Shown: positions 36,405 through 46,608, counted from the first letter of the stretch. The stretch is DNA of 64,000 bases from Rhizobium sp. CG5 (GCF_023701945.1 NZ_JABAEF010000004.1:274934-338933); one strand, 5' to 3'. Notes: a model not told the origin generated them from the letters alone. A program made the numbers and translations.

Positions 36405-37355
36405 TCACGCTCCGGCTTCATTGAGAAGCGTCATGGCCTGCGGCGACAGTTCCAGCGTTCCCGCCTTGATCATCGCGTCGAGTTGGCCAAGGCTGGTGGC
36501 GCTGGCAATCGGTGCGGTGATGCCGGGGCGGGCGGCCACCCAGGCGATGGCAACGGCGGCAGGCGTCGTGCCGGTCTCGGCGGCAATCAGATCGAGGGCG
36601 GCGAGGATGCGGCGGCCCTTGTCGTTCAGGTAGTCGCCGACCCGGTAACCGCGCGCCTTGCCCTCGGCATCGCCAATCTCGCGGTATTTGCCGGTCAGGA
36701 AGCCGGCCGCCAGGGCGTAATAGCTGATCACGCCGATCTCTTCCTTTATGCACAGGTCGCGCAGCGGGCCTTCGAATGTGCCGCGGGTGTAAAGATTGTA
36801 TTCCGGCTGAATGACATCGTAGCGCGGCAGGCCGGCATGGGCGGCGGCGGTCAAACTGTCGGCTAAAAGGTCGGCCCCGTAGTTGGAGCAGCCGACGGCG
36901 CGCACCTTGCCCTGTTCTTTGAGCTTGGCAAAGGCGGCCAGCGTGTCCTCATGCGGCGTATTCGGGTCGGGCTTGTGAGCCAGGTAAAGGTCGATATAGT
37001 CGGTCTGCAGGCGGCGCAGCGACGCTTCGACCGCCGTGGCGACCCAGTCCTTGCCAAGCCCGGTCACCTTGCCTCTGTTGTCGAAGCCGACCTTGGTGAC
37101 GATCACCGCCTTGTCGCGCGCCACCGAACCCTGCTTCAGCCATTTGCCGATGATCGTTTCGCTTTCGCCGCCTTCATGGCCGTCGACCCAGGCCGAATAG
37201 ACGTCTGCCGTATCGATGGCGTTGTAGCCGGCATCGAAAAACGCGTCGAGCAACGCAAACGAGGTCTTCTCGTCGGCGGTCCAGCCGAACACATTGCCGC
37301 CGAACACGACAGGCGAAATGGAAAGGCCGGTCCGGCCAAGGGCGCGCATCTGCAT
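36405..37355 (-). CDS. Aldo/keto reductase
   Basis: At 316 residues it has AKR hallmarks: MRALGRTGLSISPVVFGGNVFGW, YNAIDTADVYSAWVDG (Asp, Tyr), VIVTKVGF (Lys), YIDLYLAHKPDPNTP (His) and a C-terminal cofactor segment IAWVAARPGITAPIASATS. It is distinct from the other reductase at 33.9 kb and belongs to the YajO/Tas-like branch. ATG 37355 follows AAGGA. It precedes and is presumably co-transcribed with the GNAT gene. Confidence 0.9.
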   Translation of the reverse strand: MQMRALGRTGLSISPVVFGGNVFGWTADEKTSFALLDAFFDAGYNAIDTADVYSAWVDGHEGGESETIIGKWLKQGSVARDKAVIVTKVGFDNRGKVTGLGKDWVATAVEASLRRLQTDYIDLYLAHKPDPNTPHEDTLAAFAKLKEQGKVRAVGCSNYGADLLADSLTAAAHAGLPRYDVIQPEYNLYTRGTFEGPLRDLCIKEEIGVISYYALAAGFLTGKYREIGDAEGKARGYRVGDYLNDKGRRILAALDLIAAETGTTPAAVAIAWVAARPGITAPIASATSLGQLDAMIKAGTLELSPQAMTLLNEAGA

Positions 37356-37451
37356 GGGATTGTTTCCTTTTTGCAATGCCTGTCACGGGACGATTGATGG
37401 CCGACCCTAGCAATCCGTTTCGTGATAGACCATTCAAATCCTTGAATAGGT

Positions 37452-38453
37452 TCAGGCCTCATGGCGATGGTCGCGCCGGTACTGGCTCGGCGGTGCCGCA
37501 TGATGCTCGGACCACACGCGTCGCAAATGCCGGGTTGACGAAAAGCCTGCGCGCTCGGCCACACTCTCCATGTCAAAACGGCTCTGCGACAACAGATCGC
37601 GGGCAAGCGCAATCCGGATCGTGTTGATATAGGCCGTCACCGCAAAGCCGCTATGCTCGCGGAACAGCCGCGTCATGTGCCGCTCGCTGAGTGCAGCGAT
37701 GCGCGACAGTTCGCCAAGGCTCCAGTCGCGCGCCGGATCGCCCATCACGGCATCCTGCACCCGGTGGATGGCCGGATGGATATGGTTGCGGCCCGACAGC
37801 CAGGGCGACAGTTGCGGATCGGAACCGCTGCGCCTCAGATAGATGACCATCTTGCGGGCGATCGCCAGCGCCACTTGGGCGCTGGTCAGCCGCGCGACGA
37901 TGTGCAGCATCAGGTCGATGCCGGTAGAGATGCCGGCGCTGGACAGCCGATTGCCGTCCTCGACATAGAGCCGGTTTTCCAGAACCTGCGCGGTCGGGGC
38001 GAGCGCCTTCAACTCGTCGATGCATTCGGCATGGGTGGTGCAGGCATGCCCCTCCAGCAGACCGGCCGCACCCGCCAGCAGCGCGCCCGAGCAGATCGTC
38101 ACCAGCCGCATGTCCGCCGTCACCGCTCGCGACAGCCAGGCGGTGAGGCCGCGCAATTCCGGATCGGTGCCGAGTTCCTTTTCTCCCACCGACAGGCTGC
38201 CGGATATCACCAGCATGGCGCCGTGCGGCAGGGTATCCGGCAGCGGCTCCAGACCGTCCAGCATCAGCCCGATCGAGGTTGTCTGGCGGGGTTGCGCGGA
38301 AATGTAGCGGCACTCGAACCGGATCGCCTGCTGCTCGGCATTGGCATAGCGCAACACTTCCATCGGCCCCGCCACGTCGATCAGCAGGGTCTGCGGAGGT
38401 AGGAGGGTATAGACCGGAATGACCTCCGGCATGGGGTCATCCGGTTTCGTCAA
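37452..38453 (-). CDS. GlxA-type regulator (DJ-1/PfpI plus AraC domains)
   Basis: This 333-residue protein joins an N-terminal DJ-1/PfpI-like domain (about 10-190; elbow VTICSGALLAGAAGLL) to a C-terminal AraC helix-turn-helix pair (about 230-330; LGELSRIAALSERHMTRLFREHSGF and DMESVAERAGFSSTRHLRRVW). GlxA-type proteins sense small nitrogenous or quaternary-amine metabolites. The start overlaps the stop of the cysteine hydrolase gene by 4 bases, so the two are translationally coupled. Confidence 0.9.
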   Translation of the reverse strand: MTKPDDPMPEVIPVYTLLPPQTLLIDVAGPMEVLRYANAEQQAIRFECRYISAQPRQTTSIGLMLDGLEPLPDTLPHGAMLVISGSLSVGEKELGTDPELRGLTAWLSRAVTADMRLVTICSGALLAGAAGLLEGHACTTHAECIDELKALAPTAQVLENRLYVEDGNRLSSAGISTGIDLMLHIVARLTSAQVALAIARKMVIYLRRSGSDPQLSPWLSGRNHIHPAIHRVQDAVMGDPARDWSLGELSRIAALSERHMTRLFREHSGFAVTAYINTIRIALARDLLSQSRFDMESVAERAGFSSTRHLRRVWSEHHAAPPSQYRRDHRHEA

Positions 38454-39010
38454 GCGGCCAGCTTTCCGGCGGCCAGTGCCTCCTCGACGGTGGCGATGCG
38501 GGCAAAGCGGCCCTCCAGCACCAGCTCTGTCCGGGTGCGGATGTCGCTCGGCGAAAATGTCACGCCCGACGCGTGGGTCATCGGGAAGGTCAGCATGGCC
38601 TCGCTGACGAAATCCACGCTAAAGCCGATATCCGCCGCATTGCGGGTGGTTGTCTCGCAGCATTGTTCGGTGCGGATCCCGGAGATGATCAGGTGGCCGA
38701 TACCTCTTTCGCGCAGCCAGTCCTCAAGGCCGGTGCCGATCAGGGCCGAGTGCACGTTCTTCTGGAAGGTGACATCCGCCGGCACCGAAAGTTCAGCCAG
38801 GGTGCGCACGAAACCACTTTCCAGCGTGAAGGGACCGTCACTGTCGACATGGAAGACCTGCACGACCGGGATGCCGGCGGCCCGTGCCCCGTCGATCAGC
38901 GCCTGCTGTTTCTCGACGAAGCCTGAAAGGTCGTCATTGGTCCAGAACGGGCATTGGCGAAAGGATTCCTGCACGTCGATGACGATCAGTGCGGATTTGT
39001 CTGCGGACAT
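38450..39010 (-). CDS. Isochorismatase-like cysteine hydrolase
   Basis: The 186-residue hydrolase has the triad ALIVIDVQESF (Asp), a Lys in FQKNVHSALIGTGLEDWL, and Cys in ISGIRTEQCCETTTRNA. The family includes nicotinamidases, isochorismatases and ureidoacrylate-type amidases, and the substrate here is not clear. ATG 39010 is supported by GGAG eight bases upstream. It is first in a two-gene operon with the GlxA-type regulator, which may sense its substrate. Confidence 0.87.
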   Translation of the reverse strand: MSADKSALIVIDVQESFRQCPFWTNDDLSGFVEKQQALIDGARAAGIPVVQVFHVDSDGPFTLESGFVRTLAELSVPADVTFQKNVHSALIGTGLEDWLRERGIGHLIISGIRTEQCCETTTRNAADIGFSVDFVSEAMLTFPMTHASGVTFSPSDIRTRTELVLEGRFARIATVEEALAAGKLAA

Positions 39011-39204
39011 TTTGAGCTCTCCGTTGGGTTGGAACGATATCGCAATGTATCCCTTCATTCAAAGCGCAAAAGCAGGTCTTCGGACGAAGAGAGGACATTT
39101 TAGGCCAAACACGAGGCAGCATTCGTAAAGTGCCGGAACGGCGGCGCATTGCACGCCTCAATTCCTTCGCCTAATGTCCGGCCAAAATCTGTAGGAGGAA
39201 GCCA

Positions 39205-40191
39205 ATGCTGCGTTTTGGAATTCTGTCGACCGCCAAGATCGGTCGTGAACTCGTCGTTCCGGCCATTCAGGATGCGGAGAACTGCGTCGTCACCGCCGTG
39301 GCCAGCCGCGACATCGCCAAGGCCCGCGCCATGGCCGACCGCTTCGGCGTGCCGCATGCCTTCGGCTCCTACGAGGACATGCTGGCGTCCGATCTGATCG
39401 ACGCTGTCTATATCCCGCTGCCGACCTCGCAGCATATCGAGTGGTCGATCAAGGCCGCCGATGCCGGCAAGCATGTGCTCTGCGAAAAGCCGATTGCGCT
39501 CAAGGCTTCCGATATCGACCAGGTGATCGCGGCACGCGACCGCAACAAGGTGCTGGTCTCGGAGGCCTTTATGGTCACCTACACCCCCGTCTGGCACAAG
39601 GTGCGGGAATTGCTGCAGGCCGGTGCCGTTGGCCGTTTGCGCCATGTGCAGGGCGTCTTTACCTATTTCAACCGCGATCCCGGCAATATGCGCAATGTGC
39701 CGGAACTGGGCGGCGGCGGACTGCCGGATATCGGCGTCTACCCGGCCATCACAACGCGTTTTGCCACCGGCCAGGAGCCGCTGCGGGTTCAGGCCGTCAC
39801 CGAGCGCGATCCGGAATTCGGCACGGACATCTATTCGAGCGTCAAGGCGGATTTCGGCGATTTCGAAATGAGCTTCTACATCTCCACCCAGATGGCCAAC
39901 CGCCAGTCCATGGTGTTCCACGGCACCGAAGGTTTCATTGAGGTGCGCTCGCCCTTCAATGCCGACCGCTGGGGTGCGGAAGAGCTGGAACTGTCCAACC
40001 GCTCCCATACGGAATCGCAGATTTTCCGCTTCCAGGACAGCCGCCAGTACAAGCGCGAGGCCGAGGCCTTTGCGCGCGCGGCGCAGGGGGAAGTGCAGGA
40101 GATCGTCACGCTGGAAAACTCCAAGGCCAACCAGGCTTTCATCGACGCCATCTACAGGGCGAGCGACAAGGACGGCTGGGAGCCGGTCTGA
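39205..40191 (+). CDS. Gfo/Idh/MocA family oxidoreductase
   Basis: This 328-residue dehydrogenase has an N-terminal Rossmann domain ([20 protein letters not shown], conserved [17 protein letters not shown]) and the family motif [13 protein letters not shown], whose EKP lysine contacts cofactor and substrate. A C-terminal alpha/beta domain follows, with [13 protein letters not shown]. It oxidises or reduces a sugar or inositol derivative with NAD(P). AGGAGGA precedes the ATG at good spacing. The gene stands alone between two unrelated operons. Confidence 0.9.
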   Translation: MLRFGILSTAKIGRELVVPAIQDAENCVVTAVASRDIAKARAMADRFGVPHAFGSYEDMLASDLIDAVYIPLPTSQHIEWSIKAADAGKHVLCEKPIALKASDIDQVIAARDRNKVLVSEAFMVTYTPVWHKVRELLQAGAVGRLRHVQGVFTYFNRDPGNMRNVPELGGGGLPDIGVYPAITTRFATGQEPLRVQAVTERDPEFGTDIYSSVKADFGDFEMSFYISTQMANRQSMVFHGTEGFIEVRSPFNADRWGAEELELSNRSHTESQIFRFQDSRQYKREAEAFARAAQGEVQEIVTLENSKANQAFIDAIYRASDKDGWEPV

Positions 40192-40203
40192 GATCGTGCG
40201 CTT

Positions 40204-40566
40204 TCAGCGGTTGCGCAGAAAGCGCGAATAGGCAAACAGGCCGAACGCAATCGCCGCCAGGCCCGACAGGGCCTGGGCCGTCAGCGGGTTTATCGTCGGC
40301 AGCGATGTCAGCAGTGCGACCGACAGCAGCACGCTGACGATCGCCGAGATCGACCCCGCCGATGCGTAGCGAAAGCCCTGCCCCCTGATGGCGGCGACCT
40401 GTCCGGCGCGCAGCAGGCCAAAGAACAGCCAGCAAAGGCCGACCGTGGCCGCCATCGACAAAAGGCAGGCGGTGATCGGCCCGAAAGGTTTCAGCGACAG
40501 CAGGCCGCGGAGCAGCCCTGCATCAAGGGCAAAGCCGAAGCACAGAAAGAGTGCGAACCGCAGCAT
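40204..40566 (-). CDS. GtrA-like membrane protein
   Basis: The 120-residue protein has four membrane helices and the GtrA layout (FALFLCFGFALDAGLLRGL, CLLSMAATVGLCWLFFGLL, ending GLFAYSRFLRNR). GtrA proteins are thought to flip lipid-linked sugars across the inner membrane. It lies 11 bases downstream of the GT2 gene in the same operon and completes a GtrA/GtrB-like pair. It shares the region with a GT-C-type gene divergent to them. Confidence 0.85.
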   Translation of the reverse strand: MLRFALFLCFGFALDAGLLRGLLSLKPFGPITACLLSMAATVGLCWLFFGLLRAGQVAAIRGQGFRYASAGSISAIVSVLLSVALLTSLPTINPLTAQALSGLAAIAFGLFAYSRFLRNR

Positions 40567-40577
40567 CGGAAATGCTC

Positions 40578-41573
40578 TCAGGCGGCGTCAGCCTTGGGGC
40601 GCTTTGGCGATTTGCTGACGGCAGTTCTGGCCGCGACGGGCTTTTTGGCCGGCGCCTGGGCCATATAGTGAATGCGAAGCTGCTCGGCCCGCGAGCGCGC
40701 CACCGAATCAAGAATCGTTCCCGCCGTGAAGAACAGGAACGACATCATCATCAGCGCCATCGAGAACACCCATGTCGGCATGCGGCTGACGAGGCCCGTG
40801 GTGAAATATTCAAACAGCACCGGCGCCATGAAGACCAGGCTGGCGGCAAGAAGGCCGGCTGCGAACACGCCAAAAAATGCGAAAGGCCGTGTTTCCTTCA
40901 TCAGCATGGCGAACATCCACAAGATCTTTGCGCCATCCTTGAAGGTCGAAAGCTTGGAATGGGAGCCTTCCGGCCGCCGTCCGTAATCGAGTTCCAGCTC
41001 GCAGACCGGAAGCTTGAGGCGCGAGGCATGCACCGACATTTCCGTCTCGATCTCGAAACCGCCGGACACGGCCGGAAAGCTCTTCACGAAGCGACGGGAA
41101 AAGGCGCGGTAGCCGGACAGGATATCGGTGAAATCGGCACCGAACAGAAAGCGATAGAGTCGATTGAACAGCCGGTTTCCAAAGGCGTGGCCGTTGCGTC
41201 CGGCATCGTCGCGCACGCCGCGCCGCGTGCCCACCACCATGTCGGCCCGCTCGGTCAGCAATGTGCGGATCAGGTCTTCGGCGTCCTCCGGCGCATAGGT
41301 GCCGTCGCCATCGGCCATCAGGTAGATGTCGGCCTCGATATCGGCAAACATCCGACGCACCACATGACCCTTGCCCTGGCGGCGTTCGCGCACCACCGTT
41401 GCGCCAGCCAGCATGGCCTGCAGCGCCGTTCCGTCCGTGGAGTTGTTGTCATAGACATAGACCCGCGCATTCGGCAGCGTTTCACGAAAGCTGCGCACCA
41501 CCGCACCGACCGTCGAAGCTTCGTTGAAGCACGGCAGAAGTACGGCCACATCAGGATAGTCAGCTGCGCTCAT
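40578..41573 (-). CDS. Family 2 glycosyltransferase (GtrB/DPM1-like)
   Basis: A 331-residue protein. The N-terminal GT-A domain (about 8-230) contains VAVLLPCFNEASTVGAVV, the metal-binding DGDGTYAPEDAEDL and the substrate-recognition stretch LSGYRAFSRRFVKSFP. Two C-terminal membrane helices follow (about 240-265 and 275-298), then a basic tail rich in Lys and Ala. Such enzymes attach a sugar to polyprenyl phosphate on the cytosolic face. ATG 41573 matches homologous starts; the Shine-Dalgarno is weak. Confidence 0.88.
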   Translation of the reverse strand: MSAADYPDVAVLLPCFNEASTVGAVVRSFRETLPNARVYVYDNNSTDGTALQAMLAGATVVRERRQGKGHVVRRMFADIEADIYLMADGDGTYAPEDAEDLIRTLLTERADMVVGTRRGVRDDAGRNGHAFGNRLFNRLYRFLFGADFTDILSGYRAFSRRFVKSFPAVSGGFEIETEMSVHASRLKLPVCELELDYGRRPEGSHSKLSTFKDGAKILWMFAMLMKETRPFAFFGVFAAGLLAASLVFMAPVLFEYFTTGLVSRMPTWVFSMALMMMSFLFFTAGTILDSVARSRAEQLRIHYMAQAPAKKPVAARTAVSKSPKRPKADAA

Positions 41574-41740
41574 GATCTTTACTCGAAACAATGGTGACAG
41601 GCCGACCCATCACGTAAGCCGGAGAGGCTTTACTATTTCTTGATAAGGTTAAGGCTAGGTTTCGGGGGCCGACCGGATTGGAAAAAATATCGCCACGGGA
41701 TGTTTCGGCACTATCCGCGTGACGTTCGGGAGCTGGGTCT

Positions 41741-43576
41741 ATGGTGGAACAACTGGCGCATCCGATGCGCAGCAAGCCCCTGTGGTCGCGCCCGCAACTG
41801 GCCGTGCCGCTCTATTGCCTTGCCGTCATCCTGGCGATTGCGCTCTTCAACCTGCCCTTTGCAACCGACTATGTCGGAGCCGACAACGACGATGCGATGC
41901 GGCTGGTGGAGGTGCGCGACTTCCTGGCCGGCCAGAACTGGTTCGATATGACCCAGTATCGGCTTGGCCTCGACGGCGGCGTGCTGATGCACTGGTCGCG
42001 GCTGATCGACCTGCCGATTGCCGGCTTGATTACAGGCTTCGGCCTTGTCCTGCCGCCCGAGCGCGCCGAAGCGGCGGCGCTGCTGGTCTGGCCATTGTTC
42101 CTCATCGTGCCGCTCATGGCCAGCATGGCGCTGGCTGGGTTTCGCATCGGCGGGCCCAAGGTCATGCATGTCTCGCTGGGCATGACGGCGCTGTTGATCC
42201 TCACCAGCAATCGCTTTCTGCCGGGCGCCATCGATCATCACAATGTGCAGCTCGTGCTGGTCGCCTTCATCGCGGCCATGCTGGTTGACACTGCCTATCG
42301 CGTTGCCAGTTTTGCGCTGGCCGGGGCGGCCTGTGCCCTGGCGCTGGCCATCGGCGCGGAGACGACGCCGCTGGTGGCAGCCGTCTGCCTGGTCGTTGCC
42401 GTGTTATGGGCCTGGCATGGCGAGACATTCCGCGCCGCCGCCGCCGCCTTTGCGCTGACGGTGTCGCTGGTCGTCTCGTTGATCTTCTTTTCAACCGTGC
42501 CGCCGCGGCTCTACACCTTCATCACCTGCGACAGCCTCTCTCTTGGCTATTACGGCATGACGGCGATCGGCGGTTCGCTGCTGTTTCTCTCGTCGATCTT
42601 CGCCAGCCGCCTCGGGCGCAACATGCGGTTTGCCATTCTGCTGGCGGATGGCGCGGTGCTCGTCGTTTCCGCTTTGGTCCTTGCCCCGCATTGCCTGCGC
42701 AATCCGCTCAGCGATCTCGATCCGATGCTGGTGTCCCTGTGGCTGAACGGTGTCACCGAAGCGCAGAACATTGCCGGTCAGGCCCACCGTGATCCCGGTT
42801 CGCTCGGCGGCTTTTATGCGGTCGGATTGTTTGCCATGGCGATCTGCCTGTTTCGCGCCCTTAGCAAGGATCGCGCCGAACTGCATGCCATTCTGCTGGC
42901 GCTGATTTCGGTGTGCTGGATCATCGCCCTTGTCCAGGTCCGCGGCGCGGTATTTGCCAATCTACTGGCCGTCCTGCCGCTGTCCTTGCTGATCATCGAC
43001 CTCAGGGGACGCGCGGCCGAGGATCCCGACGATCTGAGCGCCGGGTTTACCTATGTGATGAGCGTGCTGCTGGCGGTCCCCGCGGTCTGGGCGCTGGGTG
43101 GGGTCTTCCTGTCGGAAGGCACGGCCGGTCTTACCAATCGGGCCCGCGAAAGTCGGGTTCTTGGTTCCGGTTCCACCAAGGCCGACTGCATCTCGGGGCA
43201 GGCGCTTCGGCAACTGGCTCTCCTGCCGCCCGGAACGGTGGCGGCTCCCTCCGGCAGCGGTTCACCGATCCTGCGCTTTACAGGTCATCGTGTCCTGTCT
43301 GCCCCATATCACCGCAACCAGGGCGGCATGCTGACCGAACTGCATATCGGCCTGGCCACGCCTACGGAGGCCGAGGCCTTCATCCGCGGCGGTGGCGTGT
43401 CGATCATCGCCTTCTGCCCGTCGGATCCGCAGACCGGCCGTCTCGTCAATCTGAAGCCGGATGGGCTTTATGCGACCTTGAAGCGGGGAGAGGTGCCTGC
43501 CTATCTCCAGCCATTGCCGGCGGTCGATGATTCCGGCCTGACACTCTTCACGGTCAAGCCGCCGGCAAGCCAATAG
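41741..43576 (+). CDS. Multi-helix GT-C-like membrane glycosyltransferase
   Basis: At 611 residues it has about ten to twelve membrane helices and a periplasmic C-terminal segment (about 440-611). The first periplasmic loop holds YVGADNDDAMRLVEVRDFLAGQNW followed by MHWSRLIDLPIAG. The acidic DNDD in that loop is in the position of the metal-binding motif of STT3/PglB-like and PMT-like GT-C enzymes. Such enzymes take a sugar from a polyprenyl-phosphate donor outside the membrane. With the divergent GT2 and GtrA genes it could form a donor-synthesis, flippase and transferase set. Acceptor unknown. Confidence 0.72.
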   Translation: MVEQLAHPMRSKPLWSRPQLAVPLYCLAVILAIALFNLPFATDYVGADNDDAMRLVEVRDFLAGQNWFDMTQYRLGLDGGVLMHWSRLIDLPIAGLITGFGLVLPPERAEAAALLVWPLFLIVPLMASMALAGFRIGGPKVMHVSLGMTALLILTSNRFLPGAIDHHNVQLVLVAFIAAMLVDTAYRVASFALAGAACALALAIGAETTPLVAAVCLVVAVLWAWHGETFRAAAAAFALTVSLVVSLIFFSTVPPRLYTFITCDSLSLGYYGMTAIGGSLLFLSSIFASRLGRNMRFAILLADGAVLVVSALVLAPHCLRNPLSDLDPMLVSLWLNGVTEAQNIAGQAHRDPGSLGGFYAVGLFAMAICLFRALSKDRAELHAILLALISVCWIIALVQVRGAVFANLLAVLPLSLLIIDLRGRAAEDPDDLSAGFTYVMSVLLAVPAVWALGGVFLSEGTAGLTNRARESRVLGSGSTKADCISGQALRQLALLPPGTVAAPSGSGSPILRFTGHRVLSAPYHRNQGGMLTELHIGLATPTEAEAFIRGGGVSIIAFCPSDPQTGRLVNLKPDGLYATLKRGEVPAYLQPLPAVDDSGLTLFTVKPPASQ

Positions 43577-43625
43577 GCTGGGCGGCGGGAGCGGTCTTGG
43601 GAGTTTGGGCTGTGGTTCTGGCCTG

Positions 43626-43856
43626 TCAGGCCATGCGCTGCCGCTCGAAGAAATACAGTGCCACGACGAGGTCGAGCAATCCGACATTATAGCCGGCAAT
43701 GGCGATCAGCAGGGGCGAGAAGCTTATAGGTCCGGTCGACAGGAAGGCCGCCAGCGCAAAGGTCGCGCCGATCAGCACCGCAACGAGGGCAATGGCGAGA
43801 GCGCTGCGCATCGATGCCGCAGCAATTCCAATTGTCATAGCCGTAACAAAAACCAC
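43626..43856 (-). CDS. Small two-helix inner-membrane protein
   Basis: The 76-residue hypothetical protein has two hydrophobic helices (about 18-37 and 47-68), a short loop between them and a charged C-terminus FFERQRMA. The GTG at 43856 is taken as start because GAGGAG lies about eight bases upstream, while the later ATG at 43838 has no ribosome site. It lies downstream and opposite to the GT-C gene. No family recognised. Confidence 0.6.
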   Translation of the reverse strand: MVFVTAMTIGIAAASMRSALAIALVAVLIGATFALAAFLSTGPISFSPLLIAIAGYNVGLLDLVVALYFFERQRMA

Positions 43857-43994
43857 TCGATCGGCTCCTCTGTAACCTTGAGCGTGCACAATAGGCCACT
43901 TTTATTAACGCATCGCTTATTCGGCGAGGGCCTTTGGGACAGTCCGGCCAGCCTGGCGGACCCGCGACTGTCCCGCAATGACACGCCTTTAGGC

Positions 43995-44258
43995 TCACAC
44001 CAGACCTGCCAGAGAACTGGCGGTCGTGCCGATCGAAAGCACGCGGCTGACCCGAAGCGGCAGCAGGCTGCCGGACGGAACATCGCTGAAAATCAGGGAT
44101 GCGCCGGACACCATCGTGACGGCGAGGTCACCGCCCTGGCCGACATAGATGGCGCGCGTGGTTTCCGCCAGGTCGAGATCATCGTCAGGCGTGATCGGAA
44201 AGCCGGAAAAGGCCGGGCCGGCAAGCGATGGCTGAACATTGGAAAATCGGTCTGTCAT
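43995..44258 (-). CDS. Spike-base-like protein (RCAP_Rcc01079 family), orphan
   Basis: The 87-residue protein carries the pattern FPITPDDDLDLAETTRAIYVGQGGDLAVTMV, then DVPSGSLLPLRVSRVLSIGTTASSLAGL. This pattern is found in a small protein of the gene transfer agent/phage tail-spike base. It has no signal peptide. GGAG precedes the ATG by 6 bases. No other phage or gene-transfer-agent gene lies in the window, so its role here is open. Confidence 0.68.
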   Translation of the reverse strand: MTDRFSNVQPSLAGPAFSGFPITPDDDLDLAETTRAIYVGQGGDLAVTMVSGASLIFSDVPSGSLLPLRVSRVLSIGTTASSLAGLV

Positions 44259-44395
44259 GGACAACTCCATTGGGGGTGAACGTCTGCATCCGCCGATTAT
44301 CGCGCAGCCCAAGTCAAGGGGGAAAACCCCGTTGAAAATTTTCCGAACGGCGAGCCCCCTGCTGCACGAATGCGATGGATCGGCTACAAACTCCC

Positions 44396-46009
44396 ATGGC
44401 TAATTTCTTCAGCGATGATTCGCCCACCAATGTCGCCGAATTCACCGTCTCGGAACTGTCCGGCTCCATCAAGCGGACGATCGAGACGGCGTTCGACCAT
44501 GTGCGGGTGCGCGGCGAAATCTCCGGCTATCGCGGTCCGCATTCCTCGGGCCATGCCTATTTTGCGCTGAAGGACGACAAGTCGCGCATTGACGCGGTGA
44601 TCTGGAAGGGCAGCTTCTCCAAGCTGAAGCATCGCCCGGAAGAGGGCATGGAGGTGATCGCCACAGGCCGTATCACCACCTTCCCAGGATCTTCGAAATA
44701 CCAGATCGTCATCGACACCATCGAGCCGGCCGGCGCCGGCGCGCTGATGGCGCTGATCGAGGAGCGCAAGCGCCGCTTCACCGCCGAGGGCCTGTTCGAT
44801 CCGGCGCGCAAGCAATTGCTGCCTTTCATGCCCCGCGTCATCGGCGTCGTAACCTCGCCGACCGGCGCCGTCATCCGCGACATCCTGCACCGCATCGCCG
44901 ATCGTTTTCCCGTGCATGTCGTGGTCTGGCCGGTCAAGGTGCAGGGCGAGGGCTCGGGCGATGAGGTGGCCAATGCCATCAACGGCTTCAATGCGCTTCA
45001 GCCGGGCGGTCCGATCGCCCGTCCGGATGTGCTGATCGTGGCGCGCGGCGGCGGCAGTCTCGAAGACCTGTGGAGCTTCAACGACGAAGCTGTGGTGAGG
45101 GCAGCAGCGGCCAGCGCCATTCCGCTGATCTCGGCCGTCGGCCACGAGACCGACTGGACGCTGATCGACTACGCCGCCGATGTGCGCGCTCCGACGCCGA
45201 CGGGGGCAGCCGAAATGGCGGTGCCGGTCAAAGCCGACCTCGAAGCGCAGATTGCCAATCTGTCGGCCCGCCTGTCGGGTGCCTCAAACCGGCAGATGGA
45301 TCAGCGCCGCCAGAATCTGCGGGCGCTGGCCCGCGCCTTGCCGTCGCTCGACCAGTTGCTGGCTTTGCCCCGCCGTCGCTTCGATGAGGCGGCCGGCGGA
45401 CTCGGGCGCAGCCTCGAACTCAACACCATGAACAAGCGCCGCAGCTTCGAGCGGGCGTCAGCGCGCCTCTCGCCCGACATGCTGGCGAGACGTATCATCG
45501 AGCGTCGCCAAAGGCTGAACGAGCGTGCGGCGACGGCCGAGCGCATCATCGAACGGCAGATCGGCCGGCTTCGCGCCCGCGTCGACGGCGCCGATGCAGC
45601 CCTTCGCGCCCTGCCGTCGCGGCTTTCCTCGCAGCTTGGCCGGGCCCGCGACCGGCTGTCGAGCCTGGCGCAACGCGCCGATGCCGCCATGGCCGGCGAA
45701 ACCCGCCAGCGCCGCCAGATGGTGACGGCCCATGACCGCATGCTGCAGTCGCTGTCCTACAAGAATGTGCTGATGCGCGGCTATGCCGTGGTGCGCGATG
45801 CCGAGGATCGTCCGGTATCGCGCGCCGCCGCCTTGGAGAGTGGCGCGGCCGTCGCCATCGAATTCGCCGACGGACGCATCGCGGCCGTAACGGGGGCGGG
45901 CGATGGCGCTCAACTTGCCGGCAGCATGCCCAGCGCTGCCAAGGCCTTCACAGCCGCAAGACCTCCGAAAAAAGCCGATCCGCCGGCCGGGCAGGGGAGC
46001 CTGTTCTGA
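44396..46009 (+). CDS. xseA: Exodeoxyribonuclease VII large subunit
   Basis: The 537-residue protein has the N-terminal OB fold (about 10-110: [40 protein letters not shown]). A catalytic region contains [17 protein letters not shown] [33 protein letters not shown] and [29 protein letters not shown] long coiled-coil part leads to the C-terminal segment with [15 protein letters not shown]. It degrades single-stranded DNA together with XseB, encoded elsewhere. ATG 44396 ([16 protein letters not shown]) matches homologues; an ATG seven codons earlier is possible. Confidence 0.95.
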   Translation: MANFFSDDSPTNVAEFTVSELSGSIKRTIETAFDHVRVRGEISGYRGPHSSGHAYFALKDDKSRIDAVIWKGSFSKLKHRPEEGMEVIATGRITTFPGSSKYQIVIDTIEPAGAGALMALIEERKRRFTAEGLFDPARKQLLPFMPRVIGVVTSPTGAVIRDILHRIADRFPVHVVVWPVKVQGEGSGDEVANAINGFNALQPGGPIARPDVLIVARGGGSLEDLWSFNDEAVVRAAAASAIPLISAVGHETDWTLIDYAADVRAPTPTGAAEMAVPVKADLEAQIANLSARLSGASNRQMDQRRQNLRALARALPSLDQLLALPRRRFDEAAGGLGRSLELNTMNKRRSFERASARLSPDMLARRIIERRQRLNERAATAERIIERQIGRLRARVDGADAALRALPSRLSSQLGRARDRLSSLAQRADAAMAGETRQRRQMVTAHDRMLQSLSYKNVLMRGYAVVRDAEDRPVSRAAALESGAAVAIEFADGRIAAVTGAGDGAQLAGSMPSAAKAFTAARPPKKADPPAGQGSLF

Positions 46010-46242
46010 CGGGCGGGCGCCACGTCCTTGTGACGAGGAATGGCTTGTCGCTGACCTGTTGGAAATGCGCAAAATAGGTAGGCAGCAACCGGTCGCTCGG
46101 CCTACTGATGATCTGGCCGGGTTGTTTGCGCGCATTTCTCATCATCGACAGTTGAAGGATCCGCCCTTTCAAAGTTTGGACCCAATTCCCATGTCATGTG
46201 AAGGCGTGCGGGCCTTGCCCACCCTATGAAGGAGATTTCATC

Positions 46243-46584
46243 ATGAGACGAACCACCATTGCGGTGATGGCCGGCGTTCTGACGGCAACGTTTACCGCTG
46301 CGCCTGTCCTTGCCGAGCAGTCGCAGCTGTCGACCATCCTGTTCGGCAAGATCTACAACGACAATGTCACGACCCATCAGATCCGCATGTCGCGCCATGA
46401 TGACGACGGTGTCTTGCCGTCGGCCGCTCTCTATCCGTCGACGGCCCGCATCACGCAGGCTCAAGCCGAAGCAAGCCAGGATCCGTCCCTGCGCGAAGCG
46501 CTTGCTCAGCGCAAGATCGCCATCCACAATGTCATCTGGGTGCAGACGGCCGCAAGCGGGGGCAAGGTCGTCTACTATCGTTGA
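46243..46584 (+). CDS. Small secreted hypothetical protein
   Basis: At 113 residues it has a clear Sec signal peptide (MRRTTIAVMAGVLTATFTAA, cleaved near LAEQ). The mature part of about 88 residues is polar and has no cysteine (FGKIYNDNVTTHQIRMSRHDD, ending KVVYYR). AAGGAG lies eight bases before the ATG. The function cannot be inferred; it is probably periplasmic and monocistronic. Confidence 0.72.
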   Translation: MRRTTIAVMAGVLTATFTAAPVLAEQSQLSTILFGKIYNDNVTTHQIRMSRHDDDGVLPSAALYPSTARITQAQAEASQDPSLREALAQRKIAIHNVIWVQTAASGGKVVYYR

Positions 46585-46608
46585 TCCGACCTTGAAGCGT
46601 GCTCCGAC

